A stretch of DNA of 64,000 bases from Stenotrophomonas nitritireducens (GCF_001431425.1 NZ_LDJG01000018.1:124001-188000), one strand, 5' to 3'. Positions 9,106 to 19,106 are shown, counted from the stretch's first letter. The notes: generated by a model from the sequence alone, not told the origin. Made by a program: numbers and translations.

Positions 9106-9327
9106 TTTCTTTTGGCTATCTTTTCTTTGCACGAGCAAAGAAAAGTAGCTCGCGCCCCGAAGGGGAGCGAAAGCTCTTGATCCTGCTTCAGCCGTAGCAT
9201 GGGCTTTGGCTCTGTTCTGGAAAGAAGCAACCGCCAAAGCTGAAGCTTGAAAGCAGAGCTTTCACTCCTGCTGCACAGGAGCGAATTACTTCTCTTTGCT
9301 CGTGCAAAGAGAAGTAACCAAGAGAAA
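9106..9327. repeat. 222-bp imperfect inverted-repeat (MITE-like) element
   Basis: The left half (from TTTCTTTTGGCTA) and the reverse complement of the right half (ending TAACCAAGAGAAA) align through most of their length. Each arm holds its own strong hairpin: TTTTCTTTGC-ACGA-GCAAAGAAAA at 9121-9144 and TACTTCTCTTTGC-TCGT-GCAAAGAGAAGTA at 9287-9316. The two loops are reverse complements of each other. An inner GCTTTGGC/GCCAAAGC pair (9203-9210 and 9233-9240) closes the centre. It is visibly less GC-rich than its surroundings and has no convincing ORF. A non-autonomous mobile element is the best reading, but no target-site duplication was identified. Confidence 0.6.
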
Positions 9328-9539
9328 GGCCTTTCCAACAGCCGAATGGCTGGTCAAGCACGCCCCTGCCTTCGCGCCCAGCCCGCTATGCGTGGTGGGT
9401 CCACTCCGCCAGCGGGTTTTTCCCACCGGCTCCGTCGCTGCGGAAGGGGGCCCCGGGAATCAAAAGCCAAGGGCAACAGCAGAATCACAAGCAGCAACAA
9501 CCGCAACTACGGGGGCGTGCAGTCAGTGAGCGAGTCCGT
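9328..9539. other. Gene-free stretch before mutS
   Basis: No supported gene. Short ORFs cross the region but have no start signals or recognisable domains. The CCAGCGGGTTTTTCCCACCGG segment around 9409 forms a short imperfect hairpin. It may belong to the same repeat-derived block as 9106-9327. Confidence 0.4.
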
Positions 9540-12227
9540 TCACAGCAACGACTTCATCCGATACAACGCTTCCAGCGCCTGCTTCGGCGTCAGCTCATCC
9601 GGATCGATCGCCTGCAACGCATCCAGCGCCGCCGAGGACACCGGCGCGAACAGGCCGAACTGCTGCGGCGCGTCCAGCGCCTGTGGCGCCATCTGCGCGG
9701 CGTGGGTCTCGCCGCCGCGCTGCTCCAGCTCGGCCAGCCGCCGCCGCGCCTGCGCCACGGTGGCGCGCGGCAGGCCGGCCAGGGCGGCTACCTGCAGGCC
9801 GAAGCTGCGGTTGGCCGGGCCGTCCTTGACCGCGTGCATGAACACCAGCGCCTCGCCATGTTCCACCGCATCCAGGTGCACATTGGCGATGCCGCTGGGA
9901 CCGCCTTCGTGGCTTTCGTCGGCCAGTGCGGTCAGTTCGAAATAGTGCGTGGCGAACAGGGTGTAGCAGCGATTGGCGTGGGCCAGGTGGCGCGCGACCG
10001 CGTCGGCGAGGGCCAGGCCGTCGTAGGTCGAGGTGCCGCGGCCGATCTCGTCCATCAGCACCAGCGAATGCGCGGTGGCGTGATGCAGGATGTAGCTGGT
10101 CTCGGCCATCTCGACCATGAAGGTCGACTGGCCCTTGGCCAGGTCGTCGCCGGCGCCGATGCGGGTCAGGATGCGGTCGATCGGGCCGATCGCCGCGCGG
10201 CTGGCCGGCACGAAGCTGCCGATGTGGGCCAGCAGCACGATCAGCGCGTTCTGCCGCATGTAGGTCGATTTACCGCCCATGTTCGGGCCGGTGATGACCA
10301 GCATGCGCCGCTGCGGGTGCAGGTCCAGGTCGTTGGGCTCGAACGGGGCTTCGCGCACGGCTTCCACCACCGGGTGACGGCCACGCTCGATGCGCAGGCA
10401 GGGCTCATCGCGCAGTTCCGGCTGCGACCAGTCCAGCGCCTGCGCGCGTTCGGCGTAGCAGGCCAGTACGTCCAGTTCGCTCAGCGCGGCAGCGCAGCGC
10501 TTGAGCGGTTCCAGGTGCTGGCCGATGGTGTCGAGCAGGCCCTCGTACAGCAGCTTCTCGCGCGACAGCGAACGCTCGCGCGCGGAAAGCACCTTGTCCT
10601 CGAAGCCCTTGAGCTCCTCGGTGATGTAGCGCTCGGCGTTGGTCAGGGTCTGGCGGCGGGTGTAGTGCACCGGCGCCTTGTCGGCCTGGCCCTTGCTGAT
10701 CTCGATGTAGTAGCCATGCACGCGGTTGTAGCCGACCTTCAGGGTCGGGATGCCGCTGCTCTCGCGTTCGCGCGCTTCCAGGTCGATCAGGAACTGGTCG
10801 GCATGGGTGGACAGGCGGCGCAGTTCGTCCAGTTCGGCATCGAAGCCCTCGGCGATCACGCCGCCGTCGGACAGCTTGAGCGGCGGCTGTTCGGCGATGG
10901 CGCCGGCCAGCAGCCGCGCGCTGTCGTCGTGCGAACCCAACTCGGCGCGCAGCTGCTGCAGGCGCGGCGAATCCAGCGCCTGCAGGTGCGCGGCGATGGC
11001 CGGCAACATGCCCAGGCCGTCGCGCAGGGTGGAAAAATCGCGCGGGCGCGCCGAGCGCAGCGCCATGCGGGTGAGGATGCGTTCGATGTCGCCAAGCGCG
11101 CGGAAGGATTCGCGCAGGTCGGCATCCACGCCGCGGTCGATCAGCGTCGCCACCGCGTGGTGGCGCTGCTGCAGCACCTCGCGCAGCCGCAGCGGGCGGT
11201 GCAGCCAGCGCCGCAGCAGGCGCCCGCCCATCGGCGTGACCGTGCTGTCGAGCACGCCCAGCAGGGTGTTGCGGGTGTCGCCGTCCACGCGGGTGTCCAG
11301 TTCCAGGTGGCGGCGGGTGGCGGCGTTCATCGCGATCGCCTCGCCGGCGTTCTCCATCGCGATCGCGGTCAGGTGCGGCAGGCGCTGCTTCTGGGTTTCC
11401 TCGACATAGCCGAGCAGGGCGCCGGCGGCGGCGGTGGCGCGCGGCTTGTCGTCGATGCCGAAGCCGGAAAGGTCGTGCAGCTTGAAGAAGGCCAGCAGCT
11501 GGCGGCGGCCGCTGTCGGCATCGAACAGCCACGGCGCGCGGCGGCGCACGCCGCTGCGCTGGCGCAGGAAGTCCGGCCAGTTCTCCTCGTCCGGGACCAG
11601 CAGCTCGGCCGGTTCCAGTCGCGCCAGCTCGGCTTCGAGCGCGTCGTCGGTCTCGACCTCGTTGACCAGGAAACGACCGCCGGCCAGGTCGGCCCAGGCC
11701 AGGCCATAGCCCTGCTTGCTGCGCGAGAGCGCCATCAGCAGGGTGTCGCGGCGCTCGTCCAGCAGGGCCTCATCGGTGACCGTGCCGGGGGTGACGATGC
11801 GCACCACCTTGCGTTCGACCAGGCCCTTGGCCTGCGCCGGGTCGCCGATCTGCTCGCAGATGGCGACCGACTCGCCCAGCGCCACCAGCCGCGCCAGATA
11901 GCCCTCGTAGGCGTGCACCGGCACGCCGGCCATCGGGATCGGCGCGCCGCCGGAACTGCCGCGCTGGGTCAGGGTGATGTCGAGCAGGCGCGCGGCCTTG
12001 CGCGCATCGTCGTAGAACAACTCGTAGAAGTCGCCCATGCGGAAGAACAGCAGCAGGTCCGGATGGTCGGACTTGGCCGCGAAGTACTGCTTCATCAGCG
12101 GGGTGTGTTCGACCGCGCCGTTGTCCTGGCGGCCCTTCTTGGTGGGTTCGGCGTGTTGCAAGTGCTTGGCTTCCGGCGGATGGCCCGCGGCGCCAGCCGG
12201 TGAGGCGGCGGCACGGGCGTGGTGCAT
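9540..12227 (-). CDS. mutS: DNA mismatch repair protein MutS
   Basis: Recognises base mismatches and small loops and recruits MutL. The mismatch-binding Phe-x-Glu is in [15 protein letters not shown] (Phe67, Glu69). The clamp/lever region is followed by the ATPase Walker [10 protein letters not shown] near residue 650, the Walker B region [14 protein letters not shown] and the FATHYFELT switch. It ends in the conserved [16 protein letters not shown] tail. With the ATG at 12227 it has about 40 extra N-terminal residues before [13 protein letters not shown], more than in xanthomonad relatives. No ribosome-binding site marks this ATG, so the true start may be a TTG nearer the conserved block. 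Confidence 0.97.
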   Translation of the reverse strand: MHHARAAASPAGAAGHPPEAKHLQHAEPTKKGRQDNGAVEHTPLMKQYFAAKSDHPDLLLFFRMGDFYELFYDDARKAARLLDITLTQRGSSGGAPIPMAGVPVHAYEGYLARLVALGESVAICEQIGDPAQAKGLVERKVVRIVTPGTVTDEALLDERRDTLLMALSRSKQGYGLAWADLAGGRFLVNEVETDDALEAELARLEPAELLVPDEENWPDFLRQRSGVRRRAPWLFDADSGRRQLLAFFKLHDLSGFGIDDKPRATAAAGALLGYVEETQKQRLPHLTAIAMENAGEAIAMNAATRRHLELDTRVDGDTRNTLLGVLDSTVTPMGGRLLRRWLHRPLRLREVLQQRHHAVATLIDRGVDADLRESFRALGDIERILTRMALRSARPRDFSTLRDGLGMLPAIAAHLQALDSPRLQQLRAELGSHDDSARLLAGAIAEQPPLKLSDGGVIAEGFDAELDELRRLSTHADQFLIDLEARERESSGIPTLKVGYNRVHGYYIEISKGQADKAPVHYTRRQTLTNAERYITEELKGFEDKVLSARERSLSREKLLYEGLLDTIGQHLEPLKRCAAALSELDVLACYAERAQALDWSQPELRDEPCLRIERGRHPVVEAVREAPFEPNDLDLHPQRRMLVITGPNMGGKSTYMRQNALIVLLAHIGSFVPASRAAIGPIDRILTRIGAGDDLAKGQSTFMVEMAETSYILHHATAHSLVLMDEIGRGTSTYDGLALADAVARHLAHANRCYTLFATHYFELTALADESHEGGPSGIANVHLDAVEHGEALVFMHAVKDGPANRSFGLQVAALAGLPRATVAQARRRLAELEQRGGETHAAQMAPQALDAPQQFGLFAPVSSAALDALQAIDPDELTPKQALEALYRMKSLL

Positions 12228-12307
12228 GGATGGCCCATGATACGGGGCGGGGCCGCCGGCGACGAACCGGGCCGCCGCACCGGCTGCCGCCGTGCGGGCG
12301 CGCGGGC

Positions 12308-13234
12308 TTACTCCGCGGCGTCCTCGAGGAAACCGGCCGGCGGCGCGAAGAACAGGTTGCCGCTGACCGCGCGGCTGAAATCCAGCAGGCGGTCATGGTT
12401 GCCCGGCGGATTGCCGACGAACATGTTGCGCAGCATCTTCTCGGTGCGCGTGGGCGTGCAGGCGTAGCCGATGAAGAAGGTGCCGTACTCGCCCTTGGCG
12501 GCGTCGCCGAAGGACATGTTGCTGCGCAGGATCTTCAGCTCTTTGCCGTCCTCGACGATGTTGGTCAGGGCGTTGTGCGCGTAGCTGGGCTTGGCCTCGT
12601 CGTCCAGCTCGATGTTGTCCAGCTTGCCGCGGCCGACGATGCGCTCCTGTTCGGCCACCGGCACCGCGTTCCAGCCCTGCAGGTCGTGCAGGTATTTCTG
12701 GGTGATGACGTAGCTGCCGCCGGCGAAGCCGGGGTCGTCGGCGCCGACGAGGGCGGCCTCGCGGGCTTCGTCATCGGCCGGGTTCTCGGTGCCATCGACG
12801 AAGCCGATCAGGTCGCGGCTGTCGAAATAACCGAAGCCGTTCACCTGATCGGCGCTGGCCACGGCGTCGCCCAGCCGCGTCATCAGCTGCGTGGCCAGTT
12901 CGAAGCACAGGTCCATGCGTTCGGCGCGGATGTGGAACAACAGGTCGCCGGGTGTGGCGACGGCATGGTGCTTGCCGGTGATCTCGATGAACGGGTGCAG
13001 TTCCCGCGGGCGCGGCGCGCCGTACAGGCGGTCCCATGCTTCCGAGCCGATGCCCACCACGCAGCAGAGTTTCCCGTCGAGCACGCGCGAGCCGATCGAA
13101 CGCACCAGCGTGGCGACGTCGCCGCACACCGCGCGGGCGCAGGCGCTGGCCTGCGCATCGGGCTTGAGCGTGACGACGAGGAAGATGGCCGCGCGGGTGA
13201 GGCCGGCGGTGACGGGCTGGGGGCTGGTGGTCAT
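12308..13234 (-). CDS. Dyp-type peroxidase (YfeX-like)
   Basis: Heme-dependent dye-decolourising peroxidase, 308 residues. The GxxDG signature is GFVDGTENP (Asp147 distal catalytic). His220 in KPSYAHNAL is the likely proximal heme ligand and Arg237 ([10 protein letters not shown]) the distal arginine. No signal peptide is seen, so it should be cytoplasmic, as for P-class YfeX. It lies downstream of the phosphoesterase gene and upstream of mutS on the same strand but with gaps of 66 and 80 bp, so cotranscription is uncertain. Confidence 0.92.
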   Translation of the reverse strand: MTTSPQPVTAGLTRAAIFLVVTLKPDAQASACARAVCGDVATLVRSIGSRVLDGKLCCVVGIGSEAWDRLYGAPRPRELHPFIEITGKHHAVATPGDLLFHIRAERMDLCFELATQLMTRLGDAVASADQVNGFGYFDSRDLIGFVDGTENPADDEAREAALVGADDPGFAGGSYVITQKYLHDLQGWNAVPVAEQERIVGRGKLDNIELDDEAKPSYAHNALTNIVEDGKELKILRSNMSFGDAAKGEYGTFFIGYACTPTRTEKMLRNMFVGNPPGNHDRLLDFSRAVSGNLFFAPPAGFLEDAAE

Positions 13235-13300
13235 GCGGAAACCTGGAAAGTGACGGTGCGCAGGCAAGGCCACCCGCGCGGGCCGTGGGATTCTAGCCGT

Positions 13301-14419
13301 TCAGTCGTCCGCTTCCAGCACGCCCTCGGCCAGCGGCACGCGCGTGCCGTCGAGCAGGCCGCGGCTGAGCCGGCCGTCCTCGATGAACAGCAGTTCGCCG
13401 TTCTCGCTCTTCTTGATGCTGCTGTCGATGGCGATGATGCGCCCGCCATGGAAGCTGCTCACGTGCGCCATCGAGGTATGGCCGACGACGATGCGCTTCA
13501 GGCCCAGCCGGTCGAGCACGGCCTGTACGCCGGCGCTATCCAGGCGGCCGTCGAAATAGCCGCGGTACCAGATCGGGCTGGTCTTGCCGTCGTACAGCGG
13601 CGCGGTGGCCGGATCGGCCTTGACCTCGGCCTTGGGCCGGCCCAGCGAGGCCTGGTAGGCGGCATTGGTGGCGGCCGGTTCCAGCGCCAGCGGCAGCGCC
13701 TCGGGCGAGATGCCGCCGTGCAGGAACAGGGTGTCGCCGATGCGCAGCAGCACCGGCCGGGTGCGCAGCCACTGCCCGATCACCGAGTCGGCGCCGTACA
13801 GCTGCGGGTAGCTGCGGCCGAGCAGCTGCGCGCTGCGCAGGTACTTGGGATTGACGTAGCGCAGGTCGTCGTACAGCACCATGGTCTCGTGGTTGCCGAG
13901 CACGAAATGCACCGCGCCGCCGGCCGCGGCCGCCTGCTGCTGCAGGCCGTACAGCAGCCAGAACGCCTCGGTGACCTGGGGGCCGCGGTCGAACACGTCG
14001 CCGGCGATCACCAGGGTGTCGCGGCCCAGCGCCCAGTTGTCCGCGTCGTCGATGACGCCATTGGCGCGCAGCAGCCTTGCCAGCAGGGCGTACTGGCCGT
14101 GGATGTCGGAGACGGCGACGATGCGCGATGCCTGCGGCAGAACCGCCGTGGCCACCGCTGCGGGCGGTGCGACCGTCACCGGGTGCGGATGGCCGCAGCG
14201 CGCCGGCACCGTCGCCTGCGCGGCGTCCCAGGCCTGCTCCTGCACTGCGTCGTCGCAGATCCAGCGGGCACGCAGGTGCCCGTCCTCGCGGAACACATAG
14301 GGACCGTCGGCATCGACGTGCGCTGCGGGCGCGGGCGGCCCGGCGGCGAGGACGGGAGCGGCGGCCAGCAGCGCGAGCGCCAGCAGGAACGCGCGGCGGA
14401 GACGATGGGGAAGCGGCAT
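13301..14419 (-). CDS. Secreted calcineurin-like metallophosphoesterase
   Basis: A 372-residue protein with a signal peptide (MPLPHRLRRAFLLALALLAAAPVLAA) and a metallophosphatase core. The metal-binding motifs are SDIHGQY (Asp105, His107), GDVFDRG (140-146), GNHE (175-178), a later HGG (LFLHGGIS) and VVGHTSMAHV. The order and DIHG/GDVFDRG/GNHE spacing resemble the protein-phosphatase-like bacterial enzymes. Two Cys pairs in the N-terminal part would suit a periplasmic protein. It is divergent from the M28 peptidase gene across 257 bp. Natural substrate unknown. Confidence 0.88.
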   Translation of the reverse strand: MPLPHRLRRAFLLALALLAAAPVLAAGPPAPAAHVDADGPYVFREDGHLRARWICDDAVQEQAWDAAQATVPARCGHPHPVTVAPPAAVATAVLPQASRIVAVSDIHGQYALLARLLRANGVIDDADNWALGRDTLVIAGDVFDRGPQVTEAFWLLYGLQQQAAAAGGAVHFVLGNHETMVLYDDLRYVNPKYLRSAQLLGRSYPQLYGADSVIGQWLRTRPVLLRIGDTLFLHGGISPEALPLALEPAATNAAYQASLGRPKAEVKADPATAPLYDGKTSPIWYRGYFDGRLDSAGVQAVLDRLGLKRIVVGHTSMAHVSSFHGGRIIAIDSSIKKSENGELLFIEDGRLSRGLLDGTRVPLAEGVLEADD

Positions 14420-14676
14420 CGGGTTTCTTCGGTCAACGGAAAGCCCGCACGATGCTATGCCTGCGGCCTGCCGCGGGCATGTGTCATCGGTCCTGTGCGG
14501 GCAGGGACCGGCCGTCGCCCCGGCGCGGCCTCGCCGCGGATGGGGAAAACACCGCCCATCGTGGCCCGGATCAACGGCAGGTTTCCCCTGGGGACGGGCC
14601 GCGCCCGGTCGCCGGCACTGATCTTCAAGGCGGGCACGCACTAGACTCCACGCTGATCCCTCTGCGAGAACAGTCC

Positions 14677-15765
14677 ATGCCGGTCTCCCGATTCCTGTGC
14701 GCCGCCTTCGCGGCAACCCTGTTCGCGGCCGCTGGCGCGCAGGCCGACGAACCGCGCCTGCCGCCCGCACAGGCGCAGCTGCTGGCCAGCATCTCCGCCG
14801 ATGCGATGCGCGGGCACCTGTCCTTCCTGGCGTCGGACGCGCTGGAGGGCCGCGGCACGCCGTCGCGCGGGCTGGACATCGCGGCCGAGTACATCGCTTC
14901 CCAGTTCCGTGCCGCCGGGTTGGAGCCGCTGGGCGACGACGGCTACTTCCAGACCGCGGACTGGCGGGAAATCGCGCCCGAGCGCGAGCGCGCGAAATTC
15001 GCCGACGCGCCGGCGCCGCTGCTGGTGCGCAACGTGGCGGGGCTGCTGCGCGGTTCCGATCCGGCGTTGAGCGGAACCTACGTGCTGGTGACGGCGCACT
15101 ACGACCACATCGGCATCCGCGAGGGCAAGGGCGACGATGCGATCTACAACGGCGCCAACGACGACGGCAGCGGCACGGTCTCGGTGATCGAACTGGCCCG
15201 CGCGTTCGCCGCGCAGAAGCAGCGCCCGAAGCGCAGCATCATGTTCATGACAGTGTTCGGCGAGGAACACGGGCTGGTCGGTTCGCGCTATTACGGCGCG
15301 CATCCGCTGGTGCCGGTGGCCGACACCGTGGCCAACATCAATCTCGAGCAGATCGGGCGTACCGACGACAGCGAGGGGCCGCAGGTGCTGGCCGCGGCGA
15401 TCACCGGTGCCGACTATTCCGACGTGGGCGAGGTGCTGCGCAGGGCGGGCGAGCTGACCGGCACGCGCATCACCCGGCACCCGGTGAACAGCGACCGCTA
15501 TTTCGCGGCCAGCGACAACCAGGCGCTGGCCGATCTCGGCGTGCCCGCGCATACGGTCAGCGTCGCTTACGCCTTCCCCGACTACCACGGCCCCGCCGAC
15601 ACGTGGGACAAGATCGATTACGCCAACATGGCCGCGATCGACCGCACCGTGGCGCTGGCGATCCTGACCATTGCCGACGACCCGCAGGCACCGCGCTGGA
15701 ACGCCGACAACCCGAAGGCCGCCAAGTACCTGGAAGCGGCACGGGCGCTGCGCGCGGGGAAGTGA
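14677..15765 (+). CDS. Secreted M28-family zinc aminopeptidase
   Basis: A 362-residue exported peptidase with a signal peptide ending near AGAQADE. The di-zinc site is visible: HYDHIG (His141, Asp143), NGANDDGSGT (bridging Asp162), VFGEEHGL (Glu196/Glu197) and the late FPDYHGPADTWD histidine. A single catalytic domain is present, without the PA insert of larger M28 proteins. The ATG at 14677 is chosen because the signal peptide begins there; the open frame runs far upstream without any domain. It probably feeds on peptides in the periplasm or medium. Confidence 0.92.
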   Translation: MPVSRFLCAAFAATLFAAAGAQADEPRLPPAQAQLLASISADAMRGHLSFLASDALEGRGTPSRGLDIAAEYIASQFRAAGLEPLGDDGYFQTADWREIAPERERAKFADAPAPLLVRNVAGLLRGSDPALSGTYVLVTAHYDHIGIREGKGDDAIYNGANDDGSGTVSVIELARAFAAQKQRPKRSIMFMTVFGEEHGLVGSRYYGAHPLVPVADTVANINLEQIGRTDDSEGPQVLAAAITGADYSDVGEVLRRAGELTGTRITRHPVNSDRYFAASDNQALADLGVPAHTVSVAYAFPDYHGPADTWDKIDYANMAAIDRTVALAILTIADDPQAPRWNADNPKAAKYLEAARALRAGK

Positions 15766-15773
15766 GAAACACA

Positions 15774-15800
15774 GGTTCCGGAATGAGCGGGCCCGGAACC
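15774..15800. terminator. Bidirectional hairpin between convergent genes
   Basis: The 8-bp stem GGTTCCGG/CCGGAACC with an 11-base loop lies between the M28 gene and the cyclase gene, whose stops are 46 bp apart. It could serve both transcripts. No uridine tract. Confidence 0.45.
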
Positions 15801-15811
15801 GTTGCCCCGGC

Positions 15812-17245
15812 TCAGCCGCGTTGCAGCGCGATCCTGCCGGGCGCCTCCGGCAGCGATCCATCGGCCAGCACCACGCGGTTGCGGCCGCGTTTCTTGGCCT
15901 GGTACATCGCCGCGTCGGCGCGGGCCATCACCCGCTCGTAGTCCGGGTGCCCGTCGTGCAGGGCCACGCCGATGCTGGTGGTGATGTCCAGTTTCGCGCC
16001 GTTGGCCAGCGTCACCGGCGATTCGGACACGCGCCGACACAGGCTGTCGGCGATCACCAGCGCCTGCGCTTCGTCCACCGCCACCAGCACCACGACGAAT
16101 TCCTCGCCGCCGTAGCGGAACACATAGTCGCTGCCGCGGGTGAACTGGCCGAGGATGCCGGCCACGTGCTGCAACGCGCGGTCGCCCGCCTCGTGGCCGT
16201 GTTCGTCGTTGATCGCCTTGAAATGGTCCAGGTCCAGCAGCAGCACCGCGAAGCTGCCCTGCGACTTCGCGGCCAGGTCGATTTCGCGGCGCAGCACGGT
16301 GGGCAGGAAACGCCGGTTGAGCAGGTTGGTCAGCGCGTCGCAGCCGGCGTCGAGTTCGCCGATGCGTTCGAACAGCATGCCGAGCAGGTTGCGGATCTGG
16401 CTGACCCGCGCGCGGATGTCCTGCAGCTGCGCGGCGCGCGCGCGCGGATCGGCTTCCTCGCGCAGGGTCTGCTGCAGGGCGAGGTCGACGTCCGCCACCA
16501 GGTCGCAGATCCGCCTGGTTTCGGCGCTTTCGCCGAAGCTGGGGATGCCCTTGTGGGTGAACCACAGCCCGAACTCGGAGCCGGCCAGCGACTGGAAGCC
16601 GACGGGGTCGCATTGGCTGGCCAGGGCATAGAGCAGGGTGTTTTCCCAGTCCAGCAGCAGCGCGCGCTGGCGCTCGCGCTCGGTGCCGACGTTCTGCACC
16701 AGCGAGAACAGGCGGTAGGCGGCATCGGTGCGCGAGGAACGCTCGCGCGCGTTGGAGTAGGCCAGGGTCATGCCCTCCAGCGCGATGTCGAACGAGGCGG
16801 TGAGGCTGGCGACGGCGGCATGCGCGGCCTGGCCATGCCCGGCCTGCGCGGCGATGGACTGGAACAGGCGCTGCTTGAGCACGCGCGTGCCGCGCGTCAC
16901 CAGGTCCACCGGAATGCCGACGCGGGCGTGCACGTCGCCGATCACGCGCTGCGCGGCGATCAGGTCGTCGACATCGCCGGCGGTGGCGCGCAGCAGGTTG
17001 GCCACCCAGCGCTGCATCGCCGGTTGCAGGCGCGTGCGCACCTGCTCGTGCGAGAGCAGGCGCGAGGCGCGGGTGTCGTCCATCATCACCTGGTAGAAAT
17101 GCACGGCCATCGCCGGGGCGTCCGTCGCGGCCAGCGCGGCCAGTACCCGCGCGGCTTCGGGACCGGCGTCGGCCAGGCTCCTGCGCCAGTCGGCGGCGAG
17201 GCCGTGGCTGTCGTGGTCGGCGGGCGGAGGATGAGCGTGGGGCAT
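15812..17245 (-). CDS. Globin-coupled heme sensor diguanylate cyclase (DosC-like)
   Basis: A 477-residue oxygen-sensing c-di-GMP synthase. The N-terminal globin-coupled sensor (about 15-165) has the proximal heme histidine in VIGDVHARVGIPVDLVTRG (His106). A middle helical signalling domain (about 180-295) precedes the GGDEF domain, which contains DLDHFKAINDEHGHEAGD and the active-site GGEEF (379-383). An inhibitory I-site RGSD (370-373) sits five residues before it, so product feedback is expected. No membrane segment. The order matches E. coli DosC/YddV, and oxygen control of c-di-GMP is inferred from that family. Confidence 0.92.
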   Translation of the reverse strand: MPHAHPPPADHDSHGLAADWRRSLADAGPEAARVLAALAATDAPAMAVHFYQVMMDDTRASRLLSHEQVRTRLQPAMQRWVANLLRATAGDVDDLIAAQRVIGDVHARVGIPVDLVTRGTRVLKQRLFQSIAAQAGHGQAAHAAVASLTASFDIALEGMTLAYSNARERSSRTDAAYRLFSLVQNVGTERERQRALLLDWENTLLYALASQCDPVGFQSLAGSEFGLWFTHKGIPSFGESAETRRICDLVADVDLALQQTLREEADPRARAAQLQDIRARVSQIRNLLGMLFERIGELDAGCDALTNLLNRRFLPTVLRREIDLAAKSQGSFAVLLLDLDHFKAINDEHGHEAGDRALQHVAGILGQFTRGSDYVFRYGGEEFVVVLVAVDEAQALVIADSLCRRVSESPVTLANGAKLDITTSIGVALHDGHPDYERVMARADAAMYQAKKRGRNRVVLADGSLPEAPGRIALQRG

Positions 17246-17458
17246 GGCGATGGCGGGCGGCGTGGCGGGGGCGGAGAGACATTATCGGCCGTTGACGCTA
17301 CTGTTTGAGCGGCTTTCCGCGTGGATTCACCTACAGTTGCCGTTCAACGCCTCCGCCTCCGCTTCCGCCATGCCGTCCCTGCGCCCGGATCCATCGGCGC
17401 GGGCCTTTCCCGGGCCTGCGCGGCCTGATCGCGCGCCGCTATCCGGCCAGGCGCGGCA

Positions 17459-18262
17459 ATGTCCGTGATCAGCGCCGGACCATTTCCGCTGATGGCGCTG
17501 CTGGGCCTGGTGGCGGCCTTCATCGCCTGGCTGTTCGCGCGTGGGCTGGCCACGGCCGCCGACGGCGGGCGCAGTCGCGCCGGCGCCGTGGTGATCGATG
17601 CCTTCCTGCTGGGGGTCCTGGGCGCGCGGGCGGCGCATGTGCTGCGGCATGCCGGCGACTACCTGCCCGATCCGATGTCGATCATCCGCCTGGGCGATGG
17701 CGGCTATGCGGTCTGGGCCGGGCTGGCAGTGGCGGCGGCTTACGCCTTGTGGCGGACCTGGCGCCATGCGCCGCGCAAGCCGGTGCTGCTGGGGCTGGCG
17801 GCCGGCGCCGCGTTCTGGGCCGTCGGCGGCATGGCGCTGTTCGCGCTGCAGCGTTCGAGCATCGTGCTGCCCGACATCGCGCTCACCGATATGCAGGGCG
17901 ATCCGGCGCCGTTGTCCGCGCATGCGGGCCGGCCGCTGGTGGTGAACCTGTGGGCGAGCTGGTGCGGCCCGTGCCGGCGCGAAATGCCCACGCTGGTGCG
18001 CGCGCAGGCCGAGCATCCGCGGATCGGCTTCGTGTTCGCCAACCAGGGCGAGGAGCTGGCCGATGTCGCCGCCTATCTGCGGGCCGAAGCGCTGGCGCCG
18101 GGGAACATCCTGCTGGATCCGGAGTCGGAACTGATGCGCCTGACCGGCGCGCGCGCGCTGCCGACCACGCTGTTCTTCGATGCGGACGGCCGCCTGCGCG
18201 GCGCGCACATGGGCGAACTGTCGCGGGCGACGCTGGAAGCGCGCCTGCGCGAACTGCAATGA
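17459..18262 (+). CDS. Membrane-anchored TlpA-like thiol-disulfide oxidoreductase with Lgt-like N-terminus
   Basis: A 267-residue protein in two parts. Residues 1-130 are a membrane domain whose segment LGARAAHVLRHAGDYLPDPM and following GDGGYAVWAGL resemble prolipoprotein diacylglyceryl transferase (Lgt). The conserved Lgt histidine of the HGG motif is replaced by Trp, so acyl-transfer activity is unlikely. Residues 135-267 are a periplasmic thioredoxin fold with WASWCGPC (WCGPC 168-172) and cis-Pro ALPTTLFF. It precedes a DsbC/DsbG-like gene by 28 bp, so the two probably work together in periplasmic disulfide reduction or isomerisation. Confidence 0.85.
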   Translation: MSVISAGPFPLMALLGLVAAFIAWLFARGLATAADGGRSRAGAVVIDAFLLGVLGARAAHVLRHAGDYLPDPMSIIRLGDGGYAVWAGLAVAAAYALWRTWRHAPRKPVLLGLAAGAAFWAVGGMALFALQRSSIVLPDIALTDMQGDPAPLSAHAGRPLVVNLWASWCGPCRREMPTLVRAQAEHPRIGFVFANQGEELADVAAYLRAEALAPGNILLDPESELMRLTGARALPTTLFFDADGRLRGAHMGELSRATLEARLRELQ

Positions 18263-18290
18263 CTTCCCGATTCCCCTGAAGAGATACGCG

Positions 18291-19106
18291 ATGATCCGCT
18301 CCCGTACCGCCCTGTTCCTGCTCGCCGCCACGCTGTTGGCGCCGGCCGCCTGTGCCCGCGATGGCGGCGCCGTCGCGCCGGCCGCCGAAAAGGCCGGCGA
18401 CCCCGCCACCCCTGCCGAGCCGGAGGTGGTCAAGACCCTGCGCGGGCAGGGCGTGGAGTTCATGGGCACCTTCGACACGCCGGTGGGGCTGACCGGCTAT
18501 GCCGGCGTCGCCGGGCAGCGTCCGCTGGCGGTATACGTGTCCAAGGACGGACAGCATGCGATCGTCGGCACCCTGGTCAACGCCAAGGGCGAGGATGTCG
18601 GCGCGGCCAAGCTCAAGGAATTGGTGTCCGGGCCGATGGGCGCGAAGATGTGGCAGCGGGTCGAGGCCAGCCACTGGGTGGCCGACGGCAAGGCCGATGC
18701 GCCGCGCGTCGTCTATGCCTTCAGCGATCCCAACTGCCCGTACTGCAACCGCTTCTGGGAGGCGGCGCGGCCCTGGGTGGAGTCGGGCAAGGTGCAGATC
18801 CGGCAGATCCTGGTGGGCGTGATCCGCGAGGACAGCGCCAACAAGGCCGCGGCGATCCTCGGAGCGGCGTCGCCGGAGAAGGCGCTGCAGGAGAACGAGC
18901 GCAACTTCGCCCGCGGCGGCATCAGGGGGCTGGCCAAGGTGCCTGCCGAGGCCGAGGCCAGGCTGCGCGACAACGAGCTGGCGATGCTGGAGCTCGGCTT
19001 CCAGGGTACGCCGGGCATCGTCTTCAAGGACGCCGCCGGTACCGTGCAGACGCGCTCGGGCCTGCCGCAGGGCGAGGATCTGCAGGAAGTGCTGGGGCCG
19101 CATTGA
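18291..19106 (+). CDS. dsbG: DsbC/DsbG-family thiol:disulfide interchange protein
   Basis: A 271-residue exported protein. The N-terminal signal has a possible lipobox (APAAC, Cys21). A dimerisation-like N-domain (GVEFMGTFDTPVGLTGYAG) resembles DsbG. A thioredoxin domain contains the CPYC active site (149-152) in AFSDPNCPYCNRFW and the cis-Pro loop GFQGTPGIVFKD. DsbG protects single cysteines from oxidation in the periplasm. The membrane TlpA/Lgt-like protein just upstream could be its electron donor. The exact DsbG versus DsbC role is inferred from the TPVGLTGY segment. Confidence 0.85.
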   Translation: MIRSRTALFLLAATLLAPAACARDGGAVAPAAEKAGDPATPAEPEVVKTLRGQGVEFMGTFDTPVGLTGYAGVAGQRPLAVYVSKDGQHAIVGTLVNAKGEDVGAAKLKELVSGPMGAKMWQRVEASHWVADGKADAPRVVYAFSDPNCPYCNRFWEAARPWVESGKVQIRQILVGVIREDSANKAAAILGAASPEKALQENERNFARGGIRGLAKVPAEAEARLRDNELAMLELGFQGTPGIVFKDAAGTVQTRSGLPQGEDLQEVLGPH

